A stretch of 64,000 nt of DNA from RH-AL1 sp965198495 (GTDB lineage Bacteria > Pseudomonadota > Alphaproteobacteria > Rhizobiales > Beijerinckiaceae). The DNA lies in the NCBI GenBank assembly GCA_965198495.1, contig CBDAPL010000001.1:2294001-2358000 (forward strand), given 5' to 3'. Below, one piece after another: positions 7,640 to 16,709 of this stretch (its first letter is position 1; each line of letters begins with the position of its first letter). The position numbers were made by a program, and so were the translations under genes. The notes beneath the pieces were generated by a model. It made no database searches and was not told the DNA's origin. It saw only the letters and a list, made by a program, of their open reading frames with translations.

Positions 7640-9019
7640 ATGCGCCAACATCCCAGCCGTCGCGCCGGGCTTTCGGAGTCAAAAGTGGCAGGACATCTCA
7701 CGTTTTCGCATGTCGCATTCCGCTCTTTGCTGATGGCCGGCGCATTTGCCCTGGTCGGCGTTGCCGCTGACAGAAGCGCCGTCGCCGATCCGGCGGACGC
7801 GTTCGGCGGTCAGGCCGAATGGGCGCAGGGCTACGATGCCGATGCCCGCCTCTCTGTGCAGCGTTCGACGACCCCCGTGCTGTCGCAGGCGACGTTCAAC
7901 GCGACCGAGAAGGCCATCGAGACATACCGGCAGATCGTCCAGAACGGCGGTTGGCAGAAGGTGCCGACCGGGCGCACGTTGCGTCTTGGCGCAAATGGCC
8001 AGGCCGTCGTCGCGCTGCGTCGGCGCCTCATCATTTCGGGCGACCTCGATCCATCTTCGGGTAATTCGCCGGTTTTCGATTCCTACGTGGATGCCGGCGT
8101 GAAGCACTTCCAGGCACGCCAGGGCCTCATCGAGAACGGCGTCGTCGGCCCCGAAGCGCTTGCCGCGATGAACATCTCCGCCGACATGCGGCTCCACCAA
8201 CTCGAAATCAACCTCGTTCGTCTCAAGGCATTTTCCGGCAATCTCGGTGATCGCTTCGTGATGGCCAATATCCCGGCCGAGTCGGTCGAGACCGTCGAGA
8301 ATGGTGTCGTCGCCACTCATCACCGGGCCGGCGTGGGCCGGATCGATCGCCAGTCGCCGGTCATGCAGACGCGGGCGCTCGACATCAACTTCAATCCCTA
8401 CTGGCACGTGCCGCCGTCACTCATCAAAAAGGACATGATCCCCAAGATGGTGGCGGATCCGAACTATTTGAGCGAACACCACATCCACGTCATCAACAAG
8501 AGCGGGCAGGAGATCCCCCCGAGTTCGGTCAACTGGCATTCCAACGAGGCGACGAATTACAGCTATAGGGAAGATCCCGGCACGGACAATTCGCTGGGCG
8601 TCGTCCGTATCAACATCAACAATCCCTATGGCGTGTACATGCACGACACGTCGGAGAAGGGCGTGTTCGGCGACGACAACCGCTTCGTCTCCTCCGGTTG
8701 TATTCGCGTGCAGAACGTTCGCGACTACGTGGAATGGCTGCTGAAGGATACGCCCGGCTGGAGCCGGACGCAGATCGACGAGGCGATTCGCTCCGGTCAG
8801 CAGGTCAACGTCAAATTGGCGCAGCCGGTGCCGGTCTACTGGGTGTACATTACCGCCTGGGCGAGCCCGAACGGCCTCGTGCAGTTCCGCGAGGACATCT
8901 ATCAGCGCGATGGCTTCAATCCGAGCGTGACCGGTTCGATCGGTAGGCCCGAGCCCCAGGTGAGCAACACGAGCTACCGCCGCGATGACATGCTCGATGC
9001 GGCGCCTGACGAGCGATAG
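7640..9019 (+). CDS. Murein L,D-transpeptidase (YcbB-like, with peptidoglycan-binding domain)
   Basis: L,D-transpeptidases make 3-3 cross-links in peptidoglycan or attach proteins to it in the periplasm. The 459-residue protein has an N-terminal export signal (hydrophobic FRSLLMAGAFALVGVAADRS), a peptidoglycan-binding repeat at about residues 110-180 (RLGANGQAVVALRRRLIISG, then DAGVKHFQARQGL) and a YkuD catalytic domain with His335 in YMHDT and the nucleophile Cys354 in RFVSSGCIRV. A GTG at 7685 is an alternative start that gives a shorter signal peptide. It follows the LdtR gene, its likely regulator. A clear terminator follows. Confidence 0.93.
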   Translation: MRQHPSRRAGLSESKVAGHLTFSHVAFRSLLMAGAFALVGVAADRSAVADPADAFGGQAEWAQGYDADARLSVQRSTTPVLSQATFNATEKAIETYRQIVQNGGWQKVPTGRTLRLGANGQAVVALRRRLIISGDLDPSSGNSPVFDSYVDAGVKHFQARQGLIENGVVGPEALAAMNISADMRLHQLEINLVRLKAFSGNLGDRFVMANIPAESVETVENGVVATHHRAGVGRIDRQSPVMQTRALDINFNPYWHVPPSLIKKDMIPKMVADPNYLSEHHIHVINKSGQEIPPSSVNWHSNEATNYSYREDPGTDNSLGVVRININNPYGVYMHDTSEKGVFGDDNRFVSSGCIRVQNVRDYVEWLLKDTPGWSRTQIDEAIRSGQQVNVKLAQPVPVYWVYITAWASPNGLVQFREDIYQRDGFNPSVTGSIGRPEPQVSNTSYRRDDMLDAAPDER

Positions 9020-9043
9020 TCGAATGATGCTCTAAATTGTAGA

Positions 9044-9071
9044 CCCGCCGGCGATAGTCGGCGGGTTTTTT
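9044..9071 (+). terminator. Rho-independent terminator after the L,D-transpeptidase gene
   Basis: CCCGCCG at 9044-9050 pairs with CGGCGGG at 9059-9065 across an 8-base loop and is followed at once by six T residues. It begins 24 bases after the stop codon. Confidence 0.92.
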
Positions 9072-9233
9072 GTTGCGAGGCTAGGCCCGGCTCAATTTTT
9101 GTTGGCGACCCTGAACTTTATCTAGAGGGTTCCGGTCTTTCCCGCTCTCGAAGTAGCGTGCTAGTGTGGCGCACCGCTTCACGCACAACAACTTAGCCGA
9201 ACTCAACCGGCTCATCTTTCCCAAGGGGCAACC

Positions 9234-10532
9234 ATGACCAAGTCTGACGCCGGCTTCAGAGAATCGACGACGTTTTTCAACGCGAACCTTCACGCCGTCG
9301 ATCCCGCCATGGCCAAGGCCATCGACCAGGAACTCGGCCGTCAGCGCGACGAGATCGAGCTGATCGCCTCCGAGAATATCGTCTCGAAGGCCGTTCTGGA
9401 GGCGCAGGGCTCTATCCTGACCAATAAATACGCGGAGGGTTATCCGGGGCGCCGATATTACGGCGGCTGCCAATACGTCGATATTGCCGAGAAGCTGGCG
9501 ATCGAGCGCGCCATGCAACTCTTCGGCGTCGGTTTCGCAAACGTTCAGCCGAACTCAGGCAGCCAGGCCAATCAAGCGGTGTTTCTCGCGCTTCTGCAGC
9601 CGGGCGATGTCTTCATGGGGCTCGATCTCGCCGCGGGCGGTCATCTGACGCACGGCTCGCCGGTCAACGTGTCCGGCAAGTGGTTCAAGCCTGTGTCCTA
9701 CGGCGTTCGCACGGACGACTACCGTTTGGACATGGAGGCTGTCGCCAGGCTTGCTCAGGAGCACAAGCCGAAGCTGATCATCGCTGGCGGATCGGCCTAC
9801 CCGCGTCACTGGGACTTTGCGAAGTTCCGCGAAATCGCCGACTCGGTCGGCGCGTACTTCATGGTCGACATGGCGCATTTCGCCGGTCTCGTCGCGGCCG
9901 GCCTCCATCCTTCGCCGTTCCCGCATGCCCATGTCGCCACCACGACGACGCACAAGACGCTGCGCGGCCCACGCGGCGGCCTGATCGTCACCGACCATGC
10001 CGACCTCGCCAAGAAGTTCAATTCGGCGATCTTCCCCGGCATCCAGGGGGGGCCCCTGATGCACGTGATCGCCGCCAAGGGCGTCGCGTTCGGAGAGGCG
10101 CTGCAGCCGACGTTCAAGACATACATCCAGGAGGTGATCGACAACGCCAAGGCGCTCGCGGCGACACTGGTGAAACAAGGCTACGCCATCACCACCGGCG
10201 GAACGGACAACCATCTCATGCTGGTGGACCTGCGCGATAAGGGCATCACCGGCAAGGCGGCGGAAGCCGCGCTTGGCCGGGCGCACATCACCTGCAACAA
10301 GAACGGCGTGCCCTTCGATACCGCGAGCCCGATGGTGACATCGGGCATTCGCCTCGGGTCGCCGGCGGCGACGTCGCGCGGATTTGGTACGGCTGAGTTC
10401 GAGCAGGTCGGCAAGCTGATCGCGACGTGCCTCGATGGCCTCGCGAAGAATGGCGAAGAGGGCAACAGGGATATCGAGACGCAGGTCCGCGAAGACGTCG
10501 CGACCTTGACGCAGCGGTTCCCAATCTACTGA
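9234..10532 (+). CDS. glyA: Serine hydroxymethyltransferase
   Basis: GlyA interconverts serine and glycine with tetrahydrofolate and supplies one-carbon units. The 432-residue protein shows the full family pattern: ELIASENIVSKAVLEAQGS near the N-terminus, the YAEGYPGRRYYGGC folate-site motif, and the PLP lysine Lys241 in TTTHKTLRGPRGG. The start ATG follows AAGGGGCAACC. The 162 bases upstream after the terminator at 9071 show no recognisable glycine riboswitch. It begins the series glyA-nrdR-ribD-ribE; the gap to nrdR is only 7 bases, so these two are probably one transcript. Confidence 0.97.
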   Translation: MTKSDAGFRESTTFFNANLHAVDPAMAKAIDQELGRQRDEIELIASENIVSKAVLEAQGSILTNKYAEGYPGRRYYGGCQYVDIAEKLAIERAMQLFGVGFANVQPNSGSQANQAVFLALLQPGDVFMGLDLAAGGHLTHGSPVNVSGKWFKPVSYGVRTDDYRLDMEAVARLAQEHKPKLIIAGGSAYPRHWDFAKFREIADSVGAYFMVDMAHFAGLVAAGLHPSPFPHAHVATTTTHKTLRGPRGGLIVTDHADLAKKFNSAIFPGIQGGPLMHVIAAKGVAFGEALQPTFKTYIQEVIDNAKALAATLVKQGYAITTGGTDNHLMLVDLRDKGITGKAAEAALGRAHITCNKNGVPFDTASPMVTSGIRLGSPAATSRGFGTAEFEQVGKLIATCLDGLAKNGEEGNRDIETQVREDVATLTQRFPIY

Positions 10533-10539
10533 GGTCGGC

Positions 10540-11043
10540 GTGCGCTGTCCTTACTGCGGCAGCCTCGAGACTCAGGTGAAGGATTCGCGGCCGACGGACG
10601 ATGCCGCATCGATCCGTCGGCGCCGCGTCTGCCCCGATTGCGGTGGACGTTTCACGACCTTTGAGCGCGTGCAATTGCGCGAACTTACCGTAGTGAAAAA
10701 GTCAGGTCGACGCGTCCCGTTCGATCGGGACAAGTTGATGCGCTCGCTTGAGATCGCCTTGCGTAAGCGGCCTGTGGACGGTGATCGCGTCGAGCGCATG
10801 GTCAACGGGATCGTCCGCCAGCTGGAAAGCCAGGGGGACAGCGATATCACCACCGATCGAATCGGCGAACTGGTGATGGAAGGGCTGCGCGCCCTTGACG
10901 GCGTCGCCTACGTGCGGTTCGCATCGGTTTATCGAAATTTCCGCGAGACCCGCGATTTCAATATGTTGATCGACGAACTCGCCCAGCCGACTGACGACAC
11001 CGGCACCAGCCGCCCCAAGGTCAAGGCACCGAACGGGGTGTGA
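10540..11043 (+). CDS. nrdR: Transcriptional repressor NrdR
   Basis: NrdR is a zinc- and nucleotide-binding repressor of ribonucleotide reductase genes. The 167-residue protein starts at GTG with the zinc ribbon (MRCPYCGS, and the second Cys pair in VCPDCGGRF), followed by the ATP-cone domain with VVKKSGRRVPFDRDKLMRSL. Length and motifs are typical. Upstream glyA is 7 bases away and ribD follows 55 bases later, an order widely kept in Hyphomicrobiales. Confidence 0.97.
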   Translation: MRCPYCGSLETQVKDSRPTDDAASIRRRRVCPDCGGRFTTFERVQLRELTVVKKSGRRVPFDRDKLMRSLEIALRKRPVDGDRVERMVNGIVRQLESQGDSDITTDRIGELVMEGLRALDGVAYVRFASVYRNFRETRDFNMLIDELAQPTDDTGTSRPKVKAPNGV

Positions 11044-11098
11044 GAACGACTAGTATCCCGACCTCAACGTCGTCGTCGCGAGTCGACGAAATCTGTAT

Positions 11099-12220
11099 GT
11101 GCCAGGACCGTTGCCGGTGATCGACGACGAGCGCTTCATGAACGCGGCTCTGGCGCTAGGCCGGCGCGGCCTTGGCCGCACGGCGCCTAACCCATCGGTC
11201 GGCGCGCTCGTCGTCAAAGACGGTACCATCAGGGGCCGTGGGTGCACGGGCGATGGCGGGCGCCCGCACGGGGAGATCGTCGCTTTAGCGCAGGCCGGCG
11301 CCGCCGCCCGAAATGCCACACTCTACGTCACGCTCGAGCCTTGCAGCCATCACGGCCGCACGCCTCCCTGTTGCGAGGCGATCGTTGCCGCTGGTATCGC
11401 GCGGCTCGTTTACGCGATCGGCGATCCCAACCCTCTCGTCGCCGGCGCTGGCGCGGCCTACTGCGCCCGTCACGGTCTCGAGGTTTTAGGCGGCATCTGT
11501 GCCGAGGCGGCCGCGCGCGATCATCTGGGCCACCTTACGTGCATGACGCAGCGGCGTCCGGCGGTGACGTTGAAGCTCGCCGAGACCGCCGACGGCTACG
11601 TCGCCGGCGGGCCGCACGATGCGCGCCTCGCGATCACGGGCGCATCGGCCAACGGTGTCATCCACATGATGCGTGCGATGCATGACGCGATCATGGTCGG
11701 GATCGAGACAGTCCTCGCCGACGATCCCCTCATGACCGTGAGGCTGCCCGGCGTCACGGCGAAGCCGCTTCGCATCGTGCTCGACTCGCGGCTGCGGACG
11801 CCATCCGCGTCACGGCTCCTGCGGACCGCCCACGACGTACCCGTGCTCATCATCACCACCGCCGCGGCGCGCGCGGAACGCGCCTCGCTGCTCGACGGCA
11901 TGGCGGGCGTCGAGATCGCGGCGGTCCAGCCGGATGCGAGCGGTCGCCTCGACATCGGTGCGGCGCTCGGCCTCCTTGCGGCGCGGGGCTTGACGCGCAT
12001 CTTCAGCGAGGGCGGCCCGAGGGTCGGGACCGCGCTGATCGAAGCCGGGATTGCCGACGATGTGTTGATCTTCACCGCGCCGCGTCCACTCGGCGGCGAG
12101 GGCGTCGTAACGCTCAGCGCGCGTGCCCATGCGGCCTTGGCCGACCCGGCGCGTTTCTCGCTCGCGCGCACGCGTGACGTCGGCGTCGATAAGCTCCGTC
12201 ATTACTTAAAGGTGGTCTGA
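11099..12220 (+). CDS. ribD: Bifunctional riboflavin deaminase/reductase RibD
   Basis: RibD performs two successive steps of riboflavin synthesis, deamination of the pyrimidine and reduction of the ribose side chain. The N-terminal deaminase domain carries the zinc motif GRPHGEIVAL and PCSHHGRTPPCC; the C-terminal reductase domain includes TLKLAETADGYVA and FSEGGPRVGTALIEAGIAD. Length (373 residues) is normal. The zinc motif reads His-Gly-Glu where His-Ala-Glu is most common. The start is the GTG at 11099. The stop overlaps the start of ribE (TGATG), indicating coupled translation. Confidence 0.95.
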   Translation: MPGPLPVIDDERFMNAALALGRRGLGRTAPNPSVGALVVKDGTIRGRGCTGDGGRPHGEIVALAQAGAAARNATLYVTLEPCSHHGRTPPCCEAIVAAGIARLVYAIGDPNPLVAGAGAAYCARHGLEVLGGICAEAAARDHLGHLTCMTQRRPAVTLKLAETADGYVAGGPHDARLAITGASANGVIHMMRAMHDAIMVGIETVLADDPLMTVRLPGVTAKPLRIVLDSRLRTPSASRLLRTAHDVPVLIITTAAARAERASLLDGMAGVEIAAVQPDASGRLDIGAALGLLAARGLTRIFSEGGPRVGTALIEAGIADDVLIFTAPRPLGGEGVVTLSARAHAALADPARFSLARTRDVGVDKLRHYLKVV

Positions 12221-12834
12221 TGTTCACCGGTCTCGTGAGCGATGTCGGTACGGTCGAGAGCGTCGAGGCGCGCGGCGATCTCCGGCGTACTCGTATTGCC
12301 AGCCATTATGCGCCGGAGACGATCGCGCTGGGGGCGTCCATCGCCTGCAACGGCCCATGCCTCACCGCCGTCGCGATCGGCGAAGGAAAAGGCGGCGGCG
12401 CCTGGTTTGATGTCGATGTCGGCGCCGAGACGCTGACACGCACGAGCGCGGGCGCCTGGGTGGTCGGGACCCGGCTGAACCTGGAGCGCTCCTTGAGGAT
12501 CGGCGACGAACTCGGCGGCCATCTGGTCACCGGCCATATTGACGGCATCGCCACGATCCTCGCCGTCGAGCCTTTCGACGGTATGAGCCGCTTCACGATT
12601 GAGGCGCCTCATCGTCTGGCCCGCTTCATCGCGGAAAAGGGCTCCATCGGCCTTGATGGCACGTCGCTTACCGTCAACAGCGTCGAGGGCGACATCTTCT
12701 CGGTGCTTCTCATTCCGCACTCGCTCGCCGTCACGACCTGGGGCGAGCGCAAGGCCGGCGATAGCCTGAACCTCGAAGTCGACCTCATGGCTCGCTATGC
12801 CGCGCGCCTCTCGGAGACACCGTCTACGTCTTGA
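12220..12834 (+). CDS. ribE: Riboflavin synthase, alpha subunit
   Basis: Riboflavin synthase dismutates two lumazine molecules to riboflavin. The protein begins with the family hallmark MFTGLVSDVGTVESVE and contains two lumazine-binding repeats, the second starting near GHLVTGHIDGIATILAVEPF; it has 204 residues. It is translationally coupled to ribD. ribH and nusB, which often follow in related genomes, are absent here. Its 3' end overlaps the convergent photolyase gene by 11 bases. Confidence 0.95.
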   Translation: MFTGLVSDVGTVESVEARGDLRRTRIASHYAPETIALGASIACNGPCLTAVAIGEGKGGGAWFDVDVGAETLTRTSAGAWVVGTRLNLERSLRIGDELGGHLVTGHIDGIATILAVEPFDGMSRFTIEAPHRLARFIAEKGSIGLDGTSLTVNSVEGDIFSVLLIPHSLAVTTWGERKAGDSLNLEVDLMARYAARLSETPSTS

Positions 12835-14284
12835 CCTTCTCGTAGGCCGCGAGCGCGCGTTGTCGGGCGATTTTATGGTCGATGATCGGCCGGGGATAGC
12901 TTCTGCCGAGTTCGATGCCGGCGGCGGCCAAGTCGGCATCGCTCAGAGTCCAGGGCGAGTGGATCGCCTTGCCTTTCAGCTTGCCCAGTTCGGGTACGTG
13001 GCGGCGGACGTATTCGCCCTCTGGATCGAACTTCTCACCCTGAGTGACCGGGTTGAAAATCCGGAAGAAGGGCGCGGCGTCGGCGCCCGAGCCCGCGACC
13101 CATTGCCAGTTCAGCGTGTTGTTCGCCGGATCCGCGTCGCAGAGCGTATTCCAGAACCATTGTTCGCCGACCCGCCAGTCGCAAAGCAGGTGCTTGATCA
13201 GGAACGAGGCCGTGATCATCCGCACACGATTGTGCATGTAGCCGGTCGTCCACAGTTCGCGCATGCCGGCATCGACGACCGGATAGCCGGTCTGTCCTTT
13301 TTTCCAAGCATCGAGGTCCGTCTTGGCGACCTTCTCCCAAGGCATCTTGTCGAAGTTGCTGTGCAGATTCTTGACGGCGACATCGGGATGATGGTGCAGC
13401 ACGTGATAGTCGAACTCGCGCCAACCGATCTCGGCGAGAAACACCTTCGCGCCCTTTGCGCTCGCCTTCGTTTCCACCTTCTTGATCTCGGCAAGGATCG
13501 TGCGCGGCGAGATCTCGCCGAAACGCAGGTGCGGCGACAGCCTTGACGTCCCTTCCGACGCGAGCCGGTTGCGTTCCTCGGCATAGTCGGTGAGATCGCT
13601 CTTGAGGAACACCCGAAGGCGCGCCGCCGCGCCGGCCTCGCCCGGCGTCCAGGTGTCGTCCCAGCCCTCCGACCAGTTCGGTTTGGTCGGTAGAAGATCG
13701 AGGCTTTCAAGCGCGGCGCGTTTGGGCGCCGAAATCGGGTAGGGCTCGCTCTTCAAGGAGCGAGGGCGCGGTGCCGGCTCGCCCGGATCCTTCATCTCGA
13801 GCGATGCCTTCCAGAACGGCGTGTAGACGCCATAGCTGCCGCCAGCCTTGGTCTTGATCTCCCAAGGCTCGTGCAGCAGGCGGCCGTTGAAGGTCGCGAC
13901 CTCGCAACCTTCGCCGCTGACCGCCTTCTCGATCGTCTCGTCGAGTCTTGCCGCCGAGGCGCCGTAACGGCGGTTGAACAGGAGCGCCCGCGCTCCTGCG
14001 GCCGCGGCGAGCGCCGGCATGATCTCGCCGGCATTGCCGGCGAAGATGTCGAGCCTGGCGCCGTTTCGCTCGAGATCCTTGCCGAGGGCCGCGAGGGAGT
14101 GGTGCAACCACCAACGCGAAGCGGCGCCCAACGCGCGAAGGCCATTGTCTTCCTCCAGGATGAAGACACACAGAAGTGGTCCGCCTCGCGCGCTTGCCTC
14201 GTGGAGAGCGGGATTGTCGGCGAGACGGAGATCGTTGCGGAACCACATGATCGTGGGTCCGGATCTTGGATGTTCCTTGGTCAT
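12824..14284 (-). CDS. phrB: Deoxyribodipyrimidine photolyase
   Basis: DNA photolyase uses FADH- and blue light to split cyclobutane pyrimidine dimers. The 486-residue protein has the N-terminal antenna domain (IMWFRNDLRLADNPALHEAS) and the helical FAD domain with TSRLSPHLRFGEISPRTI, LAEIGWREFDYHVLHHHP, GYPVVDAGMRELWTTGYMHN and the DNA/FAD region VGEQWFWNTLCDADPANN. The RMI motif and Trp-rich segment fit class I CPD photolyases rather than cryptochromes, though the latter cannot be fully excluded. It is convergent with ribE, overlapping by 11 bases. Confidence 0.94.
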   Translation of the reverse strand: MTKEHPRSGPTIMWFRNDLRLADNPALHEASARGGPLLCVFILEEDNGLRALGAASRWWLHHSLAALGKDLERNGARLDIFAGNAGEIMPALAAAAGARALLFNRRYGASAARLDETIEKAVSGEGCEVATFNGRLLHEPWEIKTKAGGSYGVYTPFWKASLEMKDPGEPAPRPRSLKSEPYPISAPKRAALESLDLLPTKPNWSEGWDDTWTPGEAGAAARLRVFLKSDLTDYAEERNRLASEGTSRLSPHLRFGEISPRTILAEIKKVETKASAKGAKVFLAEIGWREFDYHVLHHHPDVAVKNLHSNFDKMPWEKVAKTDLDAWKKGQTGYPVVDAGMRELWTTGYMHNRVRMITASFLIKHLLCDWRVGEQWFWNTLCDADPANNTLNWQWVAGSGADAAPFFRIFNPVTQGEKFDPEGEYVRRHVPELGKLKGKAIHSPWTLSDADLAAAGIELGRSYPRPIIDHKIARQRALAAYEKVKT

Positions 14285-14454
14285 GGGCCTCTTCGCGGCT
14301 GTGGCGGCGAATAACGCACCGCAATGGATTTCGCTCGCAAGCCATCGCGCCGCATGCTTCCCGGCATCGCGTCACGATCCTTTGACAGGCCGCGCGTTGC
14401 CAATCCTGCTGTTTTTACCGATGCTGGCGTTCGCGATCTGAACGGGACGAGGCA

Positions 14455-14841
14455 ATGCGAAGTCTGGCCTTCCTCACGGCAGTGCTTCTTGTCGGCCTCT
14501 CCAGCGCGACGCGGGCGCAGAGCGCTTTCGAAGGGCCGCTGGCCGCGCCCTCCGGTCAATCGCCTGCTCCAGCGAGTGCTAGGCTAAAGAAGCCGCTTAA
14601 CGGCGCGGCCAAGAAAAAAGCCGGCCCCTCGGCGTCGCATGCGGCAGGTACCGAGATGCCGCGCGTGCCAGCCCAGCCCGTCGCCGAACCCGGCGCGAAG
14701 ACATCCGCGCCGGTCAGCCCGCTGAGCCTCGGCATGAAATGGAACGGCAGCAACGACAACGCCGGACAAACCCGAGTGCAGAACTACAATGGCAATGCCC
14801 AGGGCACGGGTGCGGAGGTCGGCTTGAAGCTGCACTTCTGA
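14455..14841 (+). CDS. Small exported protein with outer-membrane-like C-terminus
   Basis: The 128-residue protein starts with a signal peptide (MRSLAFLTAVLLVGLSSATR, then AQS). A low-complexity Pro/Ala/Lys middle follows. The last 40 residues look folded and conserved: LGMKWNGSNDNAGQTRVQN and GTGAEVGLKLHF. The ending, alternating hydrophobic residues and a terminal Phe, resembles the C-terminal signal of outer-membrane beta proteins. I recognise no named family. It lies between the divergent photolyase gene and dnaB and has no obvious operon partner. Confidence 0.7.
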   Translation: MRSLAFLTAVLLVGLSSATRAQSAFEGPLAAPSGQSPAPASARLKKPLNGAAKKKAGPSASHAAGTEMPRVPAQPVAEPGAKTSAPVSPLSLGMKWNGSNDNAGQTRVQNYNGNAQGTGAEVGLKLHF

Positions 14842-15027
14842 GCGTGTTCGGCAACGCTCAAGCGCGCCGATAAGCGCGCTCTTCCCAGACGGCTGTTTTT
14901 ACCGCTATTCACAAATCGGTAAGATTCTTCGCGTTTCGACTCGTGCGTGCCGTTATCGCGTGGCACAACATTTTTGCGATCGCGCGGCGTACCGATTGCC
15001 CCACAACCCTCCGATAGATTGACCAGC

Positions 15028-16533
15028 ATGAGCCTCACGGATCACGCGGGCGGCCGCGTCTCGCCGCTTGTCAGGCATCTCAACCAGAAGGAAGCGACGT
15101 TCCGCGTCGCGCCGCACAATATCGAGGCGGAGCAGGCGCTGTTGGGCGCTATCCTCATCAACAATGACGCTTACGACCGTGTTTCCGATTTCCTCAAGCC
15201 GGAACATTTCTCGGAGGAGGTGCACAGACGCATCTACGACGTCGCCTCCCAATTGATCCGTGCCGGCAAGGTGGCGACGCCGATCACGCTGAAGACCTTC
15301 CTCGGCGACGCCGACCTTGGCGGCATCACGATCCCGCACTATCTCGCCAGGCTCGCCGCCGAGGCGACCGCGATCATCAACACGGAGGATTACGGCCGCA
15401 CCGTCCACGACCTCGCGACCCGGCGCGACCTGATCCTGATCGGCGAGGATGTCGTCAACAGCGCCTACGACGCGCCGGTCGACGTCAGCCCGCGCGACCA
15501 GATCGAGGAGGCCGAGCGCAAGCTCTACGCGATCGCCGAGTCGGGCCGCTACGACGGCGGCTTCCAGCGCTTCTCCGACGCGCTCACCTCCGCCGTCGAT
15601 ATGGCGGCCAAAGCCTTTGAACGCGACGGCGGCCTGTCAGGCATTTCCACCGGGATGAGCGACCTCGATAAGATCATGGGCGGCTTGCAGGCATCCGACC
15701 TCGTGATCGTCGCCGGCCGCCCCGGCATGGGCAAGACGGCGCTCGCCACCAACATCGCCTTCAACATCGCCAAGGCCTACGAATTCCGACAGAAGCCGGA
15801 CGGTTCGCACGAGACCGTCAACGGTGGCATCGTCGGCTTCTTTTCGCTCGAAATGTCGTCCGACCAGCTCGCGACCCGCATGATCGCGGAGCAATCGCAG
15901 GTCGCCTCCTACAAGATCCGCCGCGGCGACATCACCGAACATGAATTCCACCGCATCGCCGAAGCGGCGCGCGAGATGCAGCAGATCCCCTTCTACATCG
16001 ACCATACCGGTGGCATCTCGATCGCCCAGCTCGTCGCGAGGGCGCGGCGCTTGAAACGTCAACGCGGCCTCGATCTGCTCGTCGTCGACTATCTCCAGCT
16101 GCTGTCGGGCTCTAAGTCCAAGGGCGACAATCGCGTCCAGGAGCTGACCGAGATCACCACCGGTCTCAAGGCTTTGGCCAAGGAGCTTGCCGTCCCGGTC
16201 TTGGCGCTGTCCCAGCTTTCGCGTCAGGTCGAGTCCCGCGACGACAAACGCCCGCAGCTCTCCGACCTTCGCGAATCTGGATCGATCGAGCAGGACGCCG
16301 ACGTAGTGATGTTCGTGTTTCGCGAGGAATATTACCTGCGCAACAAGGAGCCTCGCGTCGGCAGCGAGGAGCATCTGACTTGGCAGGGCGACATGGAACG
16401 CGCGCATGGCAAGGCCGAGATCATTATCGGCAAGCAGCGCCACGGGCCGACAGGGACGGTCGAACTCGCCTTCGAAGCCGAACTCACCCGCTTCTCCAAC
16501 CTTGCCGCCGAAGATCATCTGCCGGCGCATTGA
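15028..16533 (+). CDS. dnaB: Replicative DNA helicase
   Basis: DnaB is the hexameric helicase that unwinds DNA at the replication fork. From the ATG at 15028 the protein has 501 residues. The N-terminal domain starts at APHNIEAEQALLGAILINND; the C-terminal RecA-like domain has Walker A GRPGMGKTALATNI, Walker B LLVVDYLQLL and KQRHGPTGTVELAFE near the end. In-frame sequence exists upstream to 14947, but it does not look coding and the DnaB N-terminus is complete without it. alr follows, as in many alphaproteobacteria. Confidence 0.96.
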   Translation: MSLTDHAGGRVSPLVRHLNQKEATFRVAPHNIEAEQALLGAILINNDAYDRVSDFLKPEHFSEEVHRRIYDVASQLIRAGKVATPITLKTFLGDADLGGITIPHYLARLAAEATAIINTEDYGRTVHDLATRRDLILIGEDVVNSAYDAPVDVSPRDQIEEAERKLYAIAESGRYDGGFQRFSDALTSAVDMAAKAFERDGGLSGISTGMSDLDKIMGGLQASDLVIVAGRPGMGKTALATNIAFNIAKAYEFRQKPDGSHETVNGGIVGFFSLEMSSDQLATRMIAEQSQVASYKIRRGDITEHEFHRIAEAAREMQQIPFYIDHTGGISIAQLVARARRLKRQRGLDLLVVDYLQLLSGSKSKGDNRVQELTEITTGLKALAKELAVPVLALSQLSRQVESRDDKRPQLSDLRESGSIEQDADVVMFVFREEYYLRNKEPRVGSEEHLTWQGDMERAHGKAEIIIGKQRHGPTGTVELAFEAELTRFSNLAAEDHLPAH

Positions 16534-16709
16534 CGGTCGCTTGGCAGGTACGATCAGCTTCTTTTTCGACGTGCGACAGAGGATGCGGCGGTCGAGGTGA
16601 AAATGACACGCCTCTCCAGGATGGCGCGGAGGGATCATCTCCCAGTGCATCCCTCAGCAAATCAAGATAAGCTCAAAGGAATGATGCGCATTCGCTCCGA
16701 GGTGGCTGT

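Noticed and set aside
9072..9233. Possible glycine riboswitch in front of glyA
   Set aside because: The leader is short and shows none of the paired conserved bulges of a glycine aptamer; only ordinary promoter-like DNA was seen.
9555..10286. Long minus-strand frame inside glyA
   Set aside because: It is an antisense shadow of a complete, typical glyA and contains no recognisable domain.
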